The position numbers and the translations under genes were made by a program. From the NCBI RefSeq assembly GCF_900100765.1, contig NZ_FNFO01000014.1, forward strand, positions 62,001 to 126,000: 64,000 nucleotides of DNA, read 5' to 3'. Of this stretch, positions 24,387 through 34,027 are shown piece after piece (the stretch's first letter is position 1; each line of letters begins with the position of its first letter). A model generated the notes under the pieces. It saw only the letters and a program-made list of their open reading frames with translations. It had not been told where the DNA came from and did no database searches. The stretch is from Catalinimonas alkaloidigena (GTDB lineage: Bacteria > Bacteroidota > Bacteroidia > Cytophagales > Flexibacteraceae).

Positions 24387-26294
24387 ATGCAATCACGACG
24401 ACTCTACCTCCTCCTGATTTTTGCCCTGTTATCGACCCGTTGTGCCGATGTGCTGGACTTGCAGCCCCTGGACCGCATTACGGCCGACGATTTGTTTGGC
24501 GATCCGGAAGGAACCAAGCTTTACATGGCCAACCTCTATTACCAGTTGCCGATCGAGGACTTTACCTTCTTTCCTAAAAACGGGTTTAACTACAACGTCG
24601 GCGATCCCAACAACGGAGGCTTTGTGTCGGCCATGCTGACCGACGAAGCGGTGCACAGCGAGCGGGCCGACTTTCTGGCCAACGAAGATTTGCGCTGGTG
24701 GGACACCCAGGACGGCAAAGACCAGGGCTACCGGGTGATCCGCGACGTCAACCTGCTGTTTGAGGTAATTCCCACCCTCGACATCACGGACGAAGAGCGC
24801 GATGCTTACCTGGGCGAAGCCTCCTTTCTGCGGGCGTTTTGCTACTTCGCGCTGGTGAAACGCTACGGCGGCGTTCCCCTCATCACCACACAACAAACCT
24901 TCGAGGGCGACGTCGAGGCGCTGAAAGTGCCGCGCAGCACCGAACAGGCGACCTGGGATTTTGTACTGGCCGAGTGTGACGTGGCCATTGCCAAGCTTGG
25001 CGAAGACCTCAATCCCCGGCGGGCCACCAAGTGGACGGCCTATGCACTGAAGTCGCGGGTAGCGCTGCATGCGGCTTCTATCGCCAAATTCGGGAGCCGG
25101 GCGCCGCTGTCGGGCACGGCCGTTGAACAGGGCCTGATTGGCCTGAACGAAAGCCTGGCGGCGGGTTATTACCAAGCCTCGCTCGACGCATCGCGGGCGC
25201 TGATGGAATCCGGCAGGTTTTCGCTCTACGGCGCCACGCCCGCCACCCCCGACGAAGCCGGGGAAAACTACCGGCTGATGTTTGAAGACCCGAACCGCGT
25301 CGTTGGAACGGAAGCGATTTTTATCAAGGGACGGACGCTGGTGGGCAACGACTACGGGCATAACTACGACATCTGGTTTCAGCCGGCGCAAGTCGCCAAC
25401 GGTTGGCCCCACCCGGGTCGGATGAACCCAACACTCGATCTGGTCGATGCGTACGAACGGTACGATACACCCGGCCAGAGTGCCCCCATCGTCACTACCG
25501 AAGACGGCAACACGGCCGACTATGGCGGTTTCGATGCGTCCAGAACCTATCTTACGTTCGACGATCCGCAGGCCATTTTCGAAGGCAAAGACGCCCGCCT
25601 GAAAGCAACGGTGGTGCTGCCCGGCTCGACGTGGAAAGGGTTGGACATCATCATCCAGGCCGGTTACGTTGCGCCAGACGGAACGGCCCGCCTCCTCTCC
25701 CGGGCCAAGACCGACGTCAATGGCGTTACGTACTACACGTACGGCGGCGCCACGCCCAACCTCTACTCGGGCTTCGATCCCTACGGGGGCAACAACACCA
25801 AGACGGGGTTCTCCTTCAAAAAATTCATGACCACCAATCCGATTGTGCCGGGGTGGAACCAAAGCACCACCGACTGGCTCGAATTCCGCTATGCCGAAAT
25901 CCTGCTGAACTATGCCGAAGCCGTGGTAGAAAGTGGGCTGGGCGATGCGGCAATCGCACGCGACGCCCTAAACGCTGTGCGCCGACGGGCCGGTCATACC
26001 ACCGCCATCGAGCTAACCTCAGCCAACGTGATGCGGGAGCGCACCGTGGAGCTCGCCTTCGAAAACAAGCGTTTGTGGGACTTGATGCGGCGCCGGGAGT
26101 ACCATCTCGAGTTCAACAACCGCATGAAACACGCCCTGTTGCCCGTGCTGGACCTGCGGACCGAGACGCCCAAATACATGTTTGTCAGAGCTCAGGTCGC
26201 CAACTACGTACCGCAGACTTTCCAGAATAAGGATTATTACCGCCCCATCCAGGGCATCGGCGGCAACGGACTGGTCCAAAATCCGCAGTACTAA
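24387..26294 (+). CDS. SusD/RagB-family glycan-binding lipoprotein (locus 2)
   Basis: This 635-residue lipoprotein has signal and lipobox LLSTRC followed by ADVLDLQPLDRIT. The SusD N-terminal helices (LGEASFLRAFCYFALVKRYG) and C-terminal region (LEFRYAEILLNYAEAVVESG, RERTVELAFENKRLWDLMRR) are intact. It partners the STN-SusC encoded 11 bases upstream for glycan capture at the cell surface. Confidence 0.95.
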   Translation: MQSRRLYLLLIFALLSTRCADVLDLQPLDRITADDLFGDPEGTKLYMANLYYQLPIEDFTFFPKNGFNYNVGDPNNGGFVSAMLTDEAVHSERADFLANEDLRWWDTQDGKDQGYRVIRDVNLLFEVIPTLDITDEERDAYLGEASFLRAFCYFALVKRYGGVPLITTQQTFEGDVEALKVPRSTEQATWDFVLAECDVAIAKLGEDLNPRRATKWTAYALKSRVALHAASIAKFGSRAPLSGTAVEQGLIGLNESLAAGYYQASLDASRALMESGRFSLYGATPATPDEAGENYRLMFEDPNRVVGTEAIFIKGRTLVGNDYGHNYDIWFQPAQVANGWPHPGRMNPTLDLVDAYERYDTPGQSAPIVTTEDGNTADYGGFDASRTYLTFDDPQAIFEGKDARLKATVVLPGSTWKGLDIIIQAGYVAPDGTARLLSRAKTDVNGVTYYTYGGATPNLYSGFDPYGGNNTKTGFSFKKFMTTNPIVPGWNQSTTDWLEFRYAEILLNYAEAVVESGLGDAAIARDALNAVRRRAGHTTAIELTSANVMRERTVELAFENKRLWDLMRRREYHLEFNNRMKHALLPVLDLRTETPKYMFVRAQVANYVPQTFQNKDYYRPIQGIGGNGLVQNPQY

Positions 26295-26326
26295 CCTCGA
26301 CCTGACCACCTATTATCGATACGAAC

Positions 26327-27016
26327 ATGAAAATCTTCTCCGTTCTGCTGCTCTTTGCGGGGCTGGCCCTTTTCACTTCCTGCGAACTCAACCAACTGGA
26401 TAACTACGATCCGCCAACGGCGGGTCTGTACGGTCGGTTTATCGACGAAGCCACGGGCGAACCGGTAGAGCAGGACATCATTCGCGGTACGGTAATCGAA
26501 CTCATCGAACACGGGTACGATCCGGTAACGCCTCAGTACCTCATCGTGAAAAACGACGGGAGCTACGCCAACACGCGTCTGTTTGCCAATACCTATACCG
26601 TACAACCCGTCCGGGGCAACTTCAAGGTGGTAGAGGCCCAGGAGGTCAAGATCGAGGGCCAGACCGAATTAAACTTTTTGGTAACGCCCTACATCCGCGT
26701 GAAGGAGGCCACGATTACACGCGAAGGCGACCTGGTCACGGCCACCTTCAAGCTGGAGCAGACGAGCGTAAGCAACGTGCTGAAAGTGGGACTGTACGCC
26801 CACCCCGACCCGCACGTGGGCGAGCCCATGCACCTGGAGAAAGAGGAGCAGAATGTCAGCACCGCGGTCGATCCCAATCAGGTGTTTACGCTCGAGATGG
26901 ACTTGTCGACCACGCCGCTCGAAAGCGGCACCACGTACTTTTTCAGGATCGGTGCGCTGATCGATGTGCCCGAGGCGAAATACAATTACGCTCCGGCCGT
27001 CGCGGTCGACTACTAA
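26327..27016 (+). CDS. DUF3823-type lipoprotein
   Basis: This 229-residue lipoprotein has lipobox LFTSC and two beta-sandwich-like domains. The first (about 30-125; GLYGRFIDEATGEPVEQDI) resembles a carboxypeptidase-regulatory fold; the second (about 130-228) matches the C-terminal part of DUF3823. Such proteins are found directly after SusC/SusD pairs in Bacteroidota and are thought to be surface glycan-binding accessories, comparable in place to SusE/F. It sits 32 bases after SusD in the same operon. The ligand is unknown. Confidence 0.85.
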   Translation: MKIFSVLLLFAGLALFTSCELNQLDNYDPPTAGLYGRFIDEATGEPVEQDIIRGTVIELIEHGYDPVTPQYLIVKNDGSYANTRLFANTYTVQPVRGNFKVVEAQEVKIEGQTELNFLVTPYIRVKEATITREGDLVTATFKLEQTSVSNVLKVGLYAHPDPHVGEPMHLEKEEQNVSTAVDPNQVFTLEMDLSTTPLESGTTYFFRIGALIDVPEAKYNYAPAVAVDY

Positions 27017-27095
27017 ACCGGCCCCGCGTTCTGATCACATTCCGCAACCGTGCAGCCTCCCGGCAGGAGCCTGTCATTACGAACCTTATGCAAGC

Positions 27096-28421
27096 ATGCG
27101 AGACTTCAAACTTTACACAGTATTCTATTTGGTGGTGGCTTTGGCGGGGTGCGGGAACGAGCCCGTACCCGCGCCTACGCCCGACCCATTGCCTGTCGAC
27201 TCGGTACATACGGACGATACCCTTGCCGACCCGAACGTAAAATACCCTGCGTATACCGGCCTGGTGATGGCGGGCTATCAGGGCTGGTTTGCCGCCCGGG
27301 GCGATGCCTCGAACCGCGGGTGGTACCACTATGAAAAAGGGGGCTGCGGATTTCAGCCGGGCTGCTCTACCATCGACATGTGGCCCGACATGAGCGAGTA
27401 TACTGTAAAGTACGAGACCCCGTTTGCCTACGCAGACGGCTCAAGCGCCTACCTGTACAGCCCCTACGACGAAGCTTCGGTCGACCTGCACTTCAAATGG
27501 ATGCAGGAGTACGGTCTGGATGGGGTGCACATGCAGCGGTTTGTGGGGGAGATCAAACCCACCAATGCACGCGGCAAGCGCCATTTTAACAAAGTGCTCG
27601 ACAATGCGCTGAAGGCCGCCCGGACGTATGAACGCGCCATCAGCGTCATGTACGACCTGAGCGGTAGCTCCAGCGCCGACGTCGCCTACCTGGAAGAAGA
27701 CTGGAACGAGCTGGTCTCTACCTTCAACCTCCTGGATAGCAAGGTGCATCCTACCTACCTGCGGCACAATGGCAAACCGCTGGTGACCATCTGGGGAGTA
27801 GGATTTAACGACAACCGGGCTTATAGCATTGCCGACGTCAGCGCCCTGGTCGACAAACTCCTGGCCACCCGGCAGGTCTCCATCATGCTCGGCGTGCCTT
27901 ACTACTGGCGCACCTTTGGGGCCGATACGGAAAACAACCCGGCGCTACACGACCTGATTCGCAAGGTGGACCTCATCATGCCCTGGGCCGTAGGACGTTA
28001 CGACAGCCATGGCTACAACCCGAACAACGTGGCAGCAGACCAGAAGTGGTGCGAGCAGCACGGCGTTGACTACGTACCGCTGGTATTTCCGGGTTTTAGC
28101 TGGGCCAACATGCACAACGATCCCAGCCTCTACAACGCGATTCCGCGGCTCGAAGGAGATTTCCTGTGGAAGCAGATCGCCGGGGCCAAGACCGAAGGCG
28201 CCAAGTCGTTGTACGTAGCGATGTTCGACGAGATTGATGAGGGAACCGCCATTTACAAAGTGAGCAACGAAAGCAACACGCCGCTCAACGGCGACGGGGG
28301 GCTGAAATTTGTGGGCGTCGAAGACGGACTGCCCACCGATCATTACCTCTGGTTGGTGGGGCAGGGCGCGCGCTGGTTCCACGGCGAATCCGGCTACGGC
28401 ATCCGAAGACCCAGCCGGTAA
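27096..28421 (+). CDS. GH71/GH99-like glycoside hydrolase, lipoprotein (copy 1)
   Basis: This 441-residue protein starts at ATG 27096 and has a lipoprotein signal with lipobox ALAGC. The mature part is a TIM barrel of the GH71/GH99-like group: VMAGYQGWFAARG, then DLHFKWMQEYGLDGVHMQRF, VMYDLSGSSS, KPLVTIWGVGF, DYVPLVFPGFSW and LYVAMFDEIDEGTAIYKVS. GH99 enzymes cleave endo-alpha-mannosidic bonds; proteins of this particular group are often loosely labelled xylosidase/arabinosidase, and their activity is not settled. A second copy lies at 30905, on the other side of the GH92 gene. The lipid anchor suggests it stays in the periplasm or at the surface. Confidence 0.85.
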   Translation: MRDFKLYTVFYLVVALAGCGNEPVPAPTPDPLPVDSVHTDDTLADPNVKYPAYTGLVMAGYQGWFAARGDASNRGWYHYEKGGCGFQPGCSTIDMWPDMSEYTVKYETPFAYADGSSAYLYSPYDEASVDLHFKWMQEYGLDGVHMQRFVGEIKPTNARGKRHFNKVLDNALKAARTYERAISVMYDLSGSSSADVAYLEEDWNELVSTFNLLDSKVHPTYLRHNGKPLVTIWGVGFNDNRAYSIADVSALVDKLLATRQVSIMLGVPYYWRTFGADTENNPALHDLIRKVDLIMPWAVGRYDSHGYNPNNVAADQKWCEQHGVDYVPLVFPGFSWANMHNDPSLYNAIPRLEGDFLWKQIAGAKTEGAKSLYVAMFDEIDEGTAIYKVSNESNTPLNGDGGLKFVGVEDGLPTDHYLWLVGQGARWFHGESGYGIRRPSR

Positions 28422-28567
28422 TCTTCGAACACGAAAGTCCCGGCACGATCCTTATGATTTGGTTGTGGAAGTCTGCCGTCCGCCGGTGGATGAACGGCCC
28501 CCGTTTGGCCTTGGCCCTGGTCAATACCTCTAAAACCGATGTGTACATCACTTGTTTGAACCTGCCC

Positions 28568-30892
28568 ATGTCTATGAATTCGCTGTTACCGCTGCTGCTG
28601 GTGCTTCTGTTGCCGGCCTGTACGGGGGTGACACCACGCGTCGCCGAACTGCCCGTCGAGCGCACGGCTCCTACCGCCTACGTCAACCCGTTTATTGGCA
28701 CCGGCGGGCATGGGCATACCTTTCCGGGCGCAACTCGCCCCTACGGCATGGTGCAACTGAGCCCCGATACCCGGACGTTGGGGTGGGACGCCTGCGGGGG
28801 CTATCACCATTCCGACAGCTCGATGCTGGGGTTTAGCCATACCCACCTGAGTGGGACGGGCATCGGCGACTACGGCGATGTGCTCTTCATGCCCTCTACC
28901 GGCGCGGTGAAAGTAACACCAGGTACTCCGGAGAATCCCGACGCTGGCTATCGCTCGCGGTTCAGCCATCAGGAGGAAGAGGCCTCGCCCGGCTACTACC
29001 GTGTGCGGCTGGCAGACTACGACATCCGGGCCGAACTGACCGCCACGGTGCGCGCTGGGTTTCATCGCTATACGTTTCCTGCGGAGGCGGAGCGTCACCT
29101 GATCATCGACCTGGCGCACACGATCCACGGGCATCAGAATCCGGTGAACGAGTTTCGGGTGATCAGCGATCGGGAGATCATCGGCTACAAGCAAACCCAG
29201 GGATGGGCGCAAGAACATCATGTATATTTCTACGCCCGGTTCAATACGCCGTTCTCCTATCAGCTCTTTGTGCAAGGAGAAAAAGTAAAAGACTCGGGAC
29301 ATGTGCGCAGCACAAACGCGCAGGCGGTTCTGACCTTTGCGGCGGCAGAGGAGCCCTTGCTGGTGCAGGTCGGGCTTTCGGCGGTCGATTCCGCGGGCGC
29401 GCGTCGAAACCTGGAATCTGAGCTTACCGACTGGGATTTTGAGGCTACCCGCGCGGCGGCGGCTACGGCCTGGGAAACGCAGTTGAGCAAGGTGGACGTG
29501 GAAGGCGGCTCTGCGGACCAGCGCACCATCTTCTACACCGCGCTGTACCACACCGCCATCAGTCCCAACGTATTTTCCGATGTGGATGGGCGGTACCGTG
29601 GCATGGACCAGCAGATTCACCAGACGGACGGCAAGCCGATGTACACCGTCTTTTCCCTGTGGGACACGTTCCGCGCGTTTCATCCGCTGCAAACCATCCT
29701 GTCACCGGCTCAGGACGAACTTTTCATCAACTCGCTGTTGGCGAAATACGAGGAGGGTGGAGTGCTGCCCAAGTGGGAGCTGGCCGCCAACTACACCGGC
29801 ACCATGACAGGCGACCACGCCATTCCGGTAATATACGATGCGTACCAGAAAGGAATCCGGGGATTCGATGTGGAAACCGCCTACCGGGCGATGGTGCAGG
29901 CGGCCCTCTACGATACGTCCGGCATCCGCTTCCCCTCCGAAGCGGTGAAGGAGAAGATCAAGCCGCGGGCCAAGCATTACAACGAAATCTGGGGGTACAT
30001 TCCGGCCGATCGGGAGAACGAATCGATCTCGAAAGCTTTGGAGTTTGCCTACAACGACTGGTGCATCGCTCAGATGGCCAAGGCGTTGGGGAAAACGGAC
30101 GACTACGCCCGGTTCGCGGAGCGGTCCACGCGCTACCAGCGTTATTTTGACCGGGAGACCGGTTTTATGCGGGGCAAAAATGCCGACGGCCGCTGGCGTA
30201 CGCCGTTCAGCCCGCGCTTTTCCAGGCACCGCCGCGACGACTACACCGAAGGCAACGCTTGGCAGTGGACCTGGTTTGTGCCGCACGACGTGCCGGGACT
30301 CATCACGTTGATGGGCGGGGCTTCGGCGTTCCAGACCAAGCTCGATTCTCTTTTTACCATCAGCTCCGAAATTGAAGGAGAAGAAAGCTCCGCCGATATC
30401 TCGGGCCTGATCGGGCAGTATGCACACGGCAACGAGCCCAGCCACCACATTGCTCACCTCTACAACTTTGTCGGGGCCTCTTGGAAAACCCAGCAGCTGA
30501 CCGACAGCATCCTGACCTCGCTCTACTTCAACGATCCCAACGGGCTGTCGGGCAACGAGGACTGTGGGCAGATGTCGGCCTGGTACCTGCTCAACGCCAT
30601 GGGGTTCTACTCATTTTGTCCGGGAACGGGCCAGTATTCCATTGGGCGCCCGCTGTTCGACGAAGTGCGGCTGCACCTGGAAAACGGGAAGACCTTTACC
30701 ATCACCACGCAGGGCAATCGCCCCGCCCATAAATTCATCCAATCGGCGACGCTGAACGGACAACCTCTGCCGACGCCTTTCTTCACCCACGACGCCCTTC
30801 GGAACGGCGGAACGCTTGAGTTGACCATGGGGGCTACTCCGGCGCAACGGTGGAATGAGGCGGAGTTGTCACCGGTCCCCACTGCAGATTGA
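28568..30892 (+). CDS. GH92-family alpha-mannosidase, lipoprotein (locus 2)
   Basis: This 774-residue enzyme starts at ATG 28568; upstream codons of the open frame lack signal character. The signal ends in lipobox LLPAC. Family landmarks are YVNPFIGTGGHGHTFPGA near the N-terminus, GFSHTHLSGTGIGDYGDVL, and the C-terminal signature SGNEDCGQMSAWYLLNAMGF. GH92 enzymes are calcium-dependent exo-alpha-mannosidases (mostly alpha-1,2, some alpha-1,3 or alpha-1,4). The lipobox points to a membrane-anchored location. It lies between the two GH99-like genes, which suggests joint trimming of the same mannose-containing side chains. Confidence 0.94.
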   Translation: MSMNSLLPLLLVLLLPACTGVTPRVAELPVERTAPTAYVNPFIGTGGHGHTFPGATRPYGMVQLSPDTRTLGWDACGGYHHSDSSMLGFSHTHLSGTGIGDYGDVLFMPSTGAVKVTPGTPENPDAGYRSRFSHQEEEASPGYYRVRLADYDIRAELTATVRAGFHRYTFPAEAERHLIIDLAHTIHGHQNPVNEFRVISDREIIGYKQTQGWAQEHHVYFYARFNTPFSYQLFVQGEKVKDSGHVRSTNAQAVLTFAAAEEPLLVQVGLSAVDSAGARRNLESELTDWDFEATRAAAATAWETQLSKVDVEGGSADQRTIFYTALYHTAISPNVFSDVDGRYRGMDQQIHQTDGKPMYTVFSLWDTFRAFHPLQTILSPAQDELFINSLLAKYEEGGVLPKWELAANYTGTMTGDHAIPVIYDAYQKGIRGFDVETAYRAMVQAALYDTSGIRFPSEAVKEKIKPRAKHYNEIWGYIPADRENESISKALEFAYNDWCIAQMAKALGKTDDYARFAERSTRYQRYFDRETGFMRGKNADGRWRTPFSPRFSRHRRDDYTEGNAWQWTWFVPHDVPGLITLMGGASAFQTKLDSLFTISSEIEGEESSADISGLIGQYAHGNEPSHHIAHLYNFVGASWKTQQLTDSILTSLYFNDPNGLSGNEDCGQMSAWYLLNAMGFYSFCPGTGQYSIGRPLFDEVRLHLENGKTFTITTQGNRPAHKFIQSATLNGQPLPTPFFTHDALRNGGTLELTMGATPAQRWNEAELSPVPTAD

Positions 30893-30904
30893 AAACATAA
30901 CGCC

Positions 30905-32221
30905 ATGCGAATCACATTTCTTATCGTCACCCTTTGCGGGCTTCTGCCGGCGGTCTGCCCCGCCCAGACCCGACACGGAAAAGCAGGAACGTACGCCAGC
31001 TACCAGGGGCGGGTCATGGCCGGTTACCAGGGCTGGTTTCGGGCGCCCGGAGATGGCTCCGGAAACCAGTGGGGGCATTACGGACGCGACGGAAAGTTCG
31101 ATCCTGAACACAACACCATCGATTTCTGGCCCGACGTGTCGGAGTACACCACGACCTACGCAACCGACTTCAAGGAGGCCGACGGCACACCTGCCCGGGT
31201 GTTCAGTTCGCTCGACGAAAGCACGACCGATCTGCATTTCAAATGGATGGCGGACTACGGCATTGACGGCGTCTTTATGCAGCGCTTTTTTGGCGTGACG
31301 CGCCAGCACGCGCAACCCGATAAGCCCGAAGATATCATTCTGCAGCATGCCCTGGAAGCGGCCGGGAAACACGACCGTGCGCTGGCCGTGATGTACGACC
31401 TGTCAGGGCTCCGGCAGCGTGGAGAAGACTGCTCGTCCGTGATGGAAGACTGGAAAATGCTGGTAGACCGCCTGCATGTGACCCGGTACGGCAAGCGTCA
31501 GCAGTACCTGTTTCACCGCGGCAAACCCCTGGTGGTGATTTGGGGCGTCGGGTTTCCGGACCGCCCCTACAACCTGCGCGACATAGGCGTGAATCGCCTC
31601 ATCGATTTCCTGAAAAACGATCCGGTCTATGGCGGCTGTTCGGTCATGCTGGGCGTGCCTACCTATTTCCGAACCCTGAACAAAGACTGTGTGCCCGATC
31701 CTTACTTGCACGAACTGATTGCCTCGGTCGACATCGTGATGCCGTGGATGGTCCAGCGTTTTACGCCCCTGTTGCACAACGACAAAGGACGCTATGCCGA
31801 TCAGGTGCGCGAGGACATCGCCTGGTGCAAAGCACGGGGTGTAGACTACGTACCCGTGGTATATCCGGGCTTTAGCTGGCAGAACCTGGCGCTCTCCAGT
31901 CCCGGCCTGGCCGCCCATACGGCCTACGGCGCAATTCCCCGGCTGCGGGGCTCTTTCTTCTGGGACCAGATCCACGCCGCCCTCACGGCCGGTGCGCCGA
32001 TGCTCTACGTCGCCATGTTCGACGAAGTAGACGAGGGAACGGCCATCTTCAAAGTGTCGGATCGCCCACCGAATTCGGAGAAGGCGCACTTCATGGGTAA
32101 CGACGGCATGCCCAGCGACCACTACCTCTACCTGACGGGACAAGCCGCCCGAATGCTGCGCCGGGAAGTTCCCCTGACGGAGGCCATGCCCGAGCGGAGC
32201 CCACCGCGTCAGGCGCCCTGA
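30905..32221 (+). CDS. GH71/GH99-like glycoside hydrolase (copy 2)
   Basis: This 438-residue protein has a standard signal peptide (ends VCPAQ) instead of the lipobox of copy 1. The two copies share the same landmarks in order: VMAGYQGWF, DLHFKWMADYGIDGVFMQRF, VMYDLSG, KPLVVIWGVGF, VMLGVPTYFRTL, DYVPVVYPGFSWQN and LYVAMFDEVDEGTAIFKVS. It is therefore a paralogue with a different cellular location, probably soluble in the periplasm. It starts 12 bases after the GH92 gene. Activity (endo-alpha-mannosidase-like or other) cannot be assigned from sequence. Confidence 0.85.
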   Translation: MRITFLIVTLCGLLPAVCPAQTRHGKAGTYASYQGRVMAGYQGWFRAPGDGSGNQWGHYGRDGKFDPEHNTIDFWPDVSEYTTTYATDFKEADGTPARVFSSLDESTTDLHFKWMADYGIDGVFMQRFFGVTRQHAQPDKPEDIILQHALEAAGKHDRALAVMYDLSGLRQRGEDCSSVMEDWKMLVDRLHVTRYGKRQQYLFHRGKPLVVIWGVGFPDRPYNLRDIGVNRLIDFLKNDPVYGGCSVMLGVPTYFRTLNKDCVPDPYLHELIASVDIVMPWMVQRFTPLLHNDKGRYADQVREDIAWCKARGVDYVPVVYPGFSWQNLALSSPGLAAHTAYGAIPRLRGSFFWDQIHAALTAGAPMLYVAMFDEVDEGTAIFKVSDRPPNSEKAHFMGNDGMPSDHYLYLTGQAARMLRREVPLTEAMPERSPPRQAP

Positions 32222-32281
32222 AGCGGCCTTTGGGCGGCCCTCTGATTTGATTCCATTTACCATTCCTCAGCTCCTGAACGC

Positions 32282-33952
32282 ATGAAAATCACCGTTAGTA
32301 CACTCGGCGTGTTGCTGCTTCTCTCCGCCAGCCTGGTTGCACAAGACAGTGTCGCTACGCGGCCGGCCAACCCGTTTATCCGGCATCTGTTTACCGCCGA
32401 TCCTTCGGCGCACGTTTGGGAAGACGGCCGCCTGTACGTGTACTCCTCCCACGACCTGGCGCCCCCCCGGGGAGCAGACAAAATGGATCAGTACCACGTG
32501 TTTTCTACCGACAACATGGTGGACTGGGTGGACCACGGAGAAATCCTTCGCTCGGCCGACGTGCCGTGGGGCCGGGCAGAAGGGGGCTTTATGTGGGCGC
32601 CCGATTGTGCCTATAAAAACGGCCTCTACTACTTCTACTTTCCGCATCCGAGTGGAACCGCTTGGAATTCTACCTGGAAAATCGGGGTGGCTACCAGCAG
32701 TCAGCCCGCCAGCGGTTTTACCGTACAGGGCTACCTCCCCGGTCTGGAATCGCACATTGATCCGTGTGTATTCACCGACGACGACGGGCAAGCGTACTTT
32801 TATTACGGAGGGGGTGGCGTCTGCCAGGGCGGGAAACTCCGCGACAACATGATGGAAATCGACGGGGCCATGCAACCGATGGAGGGGCTGGTCGATTTCC
32901 ACGAAGCGACCTGGGTACACAAGCGAAACGGCCTCTATTACCTTTCTTATGCTGACAACCACGATACCGGGACGGAACACAACCGCCTGCGCTATGCCAC
33001 GAGCAGCCGCCCCCTGGGTCCCTGGACCTACCAGGGCATTTACATGGACCCGACCGACAGCTACACCAACCACGGGTCCATTGTGGAATACAAAGGCCAG
33101 TGGTATGCGTTTTACCACACCAGTGCCCTGTCGGGCAACGATTGGCTGCGCTCGATCTGTGTAGATACGCTGGCGTACCACCCGGACGGCACCTTACAGA
33201 AAGTCATCCCGACAAAAGGGCACGGCACGCCTTACGGCGGTGTGCCCTGGCCGATACCGGGCCGGATAGAGTCCGAAGATTACGACGAAGGAGGGCAGGC
33301 CATTGCGTACAGCGACAGCGACTCGACCAACCACGGCGGGCAGTACCGACCTGACGAGTTTGTGGATGTGGAAACCTGCGGGGAGGGAGGCTACAATGTG
33401 GGCTGGCTAAGTGGCGGCGAGTGGCTCGAGTATACAGTCGACGTGGCCGCTACGGCTACTTACAGGCTGGAACTGCGGGTGGCTTCAGAAGAGGGAAGCT
33501 CGCTGCAAGTGGCCTTCAACGGGGAGAATGCCTCCGGCAAAATAGAGATTCCCATTACGGGCGGCTGGCAAACGTATACCACGCTGCAGCAGGAAGTGAC
33601 CTTGCAAAAAGGCAGGCAGTACATGCTGCTGAAGATGGGCGAGGGCGCTTTCAACCTCAATTACCTTCACCTGGAAGAAGCGACGGTCACCTCGGCTCCG
33701 GCCCTTCTTCCCGATACATTGCTCCTCTACCCGAATCCTGCGGTGGGTGGGTCCGTCACCTTACACACGGAAGGGCTGGGCCGAGGCTGCCGACTACGCC
33801 TCTACGACGCATCCCATCGGTTGATTTTGGCAGACGAGGTGGTGGTTCCACGCATGGAGCTTCCGCTGCACGCCCTGTCTGCCGGCGTATACCAGGTGCA
33901 CATCAGCCTTCCGGGCGGGAAAACGATCTACAAAAAGCTGATAGTACCCTAG
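32282..33952 (+). CDS. Secreted GH43 glycosidase with CBM6 and T9SS domain
   Basis: This 556-residue protein has a signal peptide ending LVAQ. The GH43 five-bladed propeller (about 25-315) shows the expected acid residues: Asp in FTADPSAHVWEDG, Asp in SHIDPCVFTDDDG and Glu in VDFHEATWVHKRNG. It is followed by a CBM6 module (about 323-460; GRIESEDYDEGGQA, GWLSGGEWLEYTVDV) and a T9SS type A sorting domain (about 475-556; LLLYPNPAVGGSVTL), so it is exported to the outside or the surface. GH43 members are mostly arabinofuranosidases, xylosidases or galactosidases. A side-chain arabinose, xylose or galactose on the target glycan of locus 2 is plausible. Confidence 0.93.
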   Translation: MKITVSTLGVLLLLSASLVAQDSVATRPANPFIRHLFTADPSAHVWEDGRLYVYSSHDLAPPRGADKMDQYHVFSTDNMVDWVDHGEILRSADVPWGRAEGGFMWAPDCAYKNGLYYFYFPHPSGTAWNSTWKIGVATSSQPASGFTVQGYLPGLESHIDPCVFTDDDGQAYFYYGGGGVCQGGKLRDNMMEIDGAMQPMEGLVDFHEATWVHKRNGLYYLSYADNHDTGTEHNRLRYATSSRPLGPWTYQGIYMDPTDSYTNHGSIVEYKGQWYAFYHTSALSGNDWLRSICVDTLAYHPDGTLQKVIPTKGHGTPYGGVPWPIPGRIESEDYDEGGQAIAYSDSDSTNHGGQYRPDEFVDVETCGEGGYNVGWLSGGEWLEYTVDVAATATYRLELRVASEEGSSLQVAFNGENASGKIEIPITGGWQTYTTLQQEVTLQKGRQYMLLKMGEGAFNLNYLHLEEATVTSAPALLPDTLLLYPNPAVGGSVTLHTEGLGRGCRLRLYDASHRLILADEVVVPRMELPLHALSAGVYQVHISLPGGKTIYKKLIVP

Positions 33953-34027
33953 CCGCTTTAGGTCCTTGGGCCGCTACAGGCGCATTCCACCAAGTAAACT
34001 ACCACAACTTCATAACGCGATAAAACC

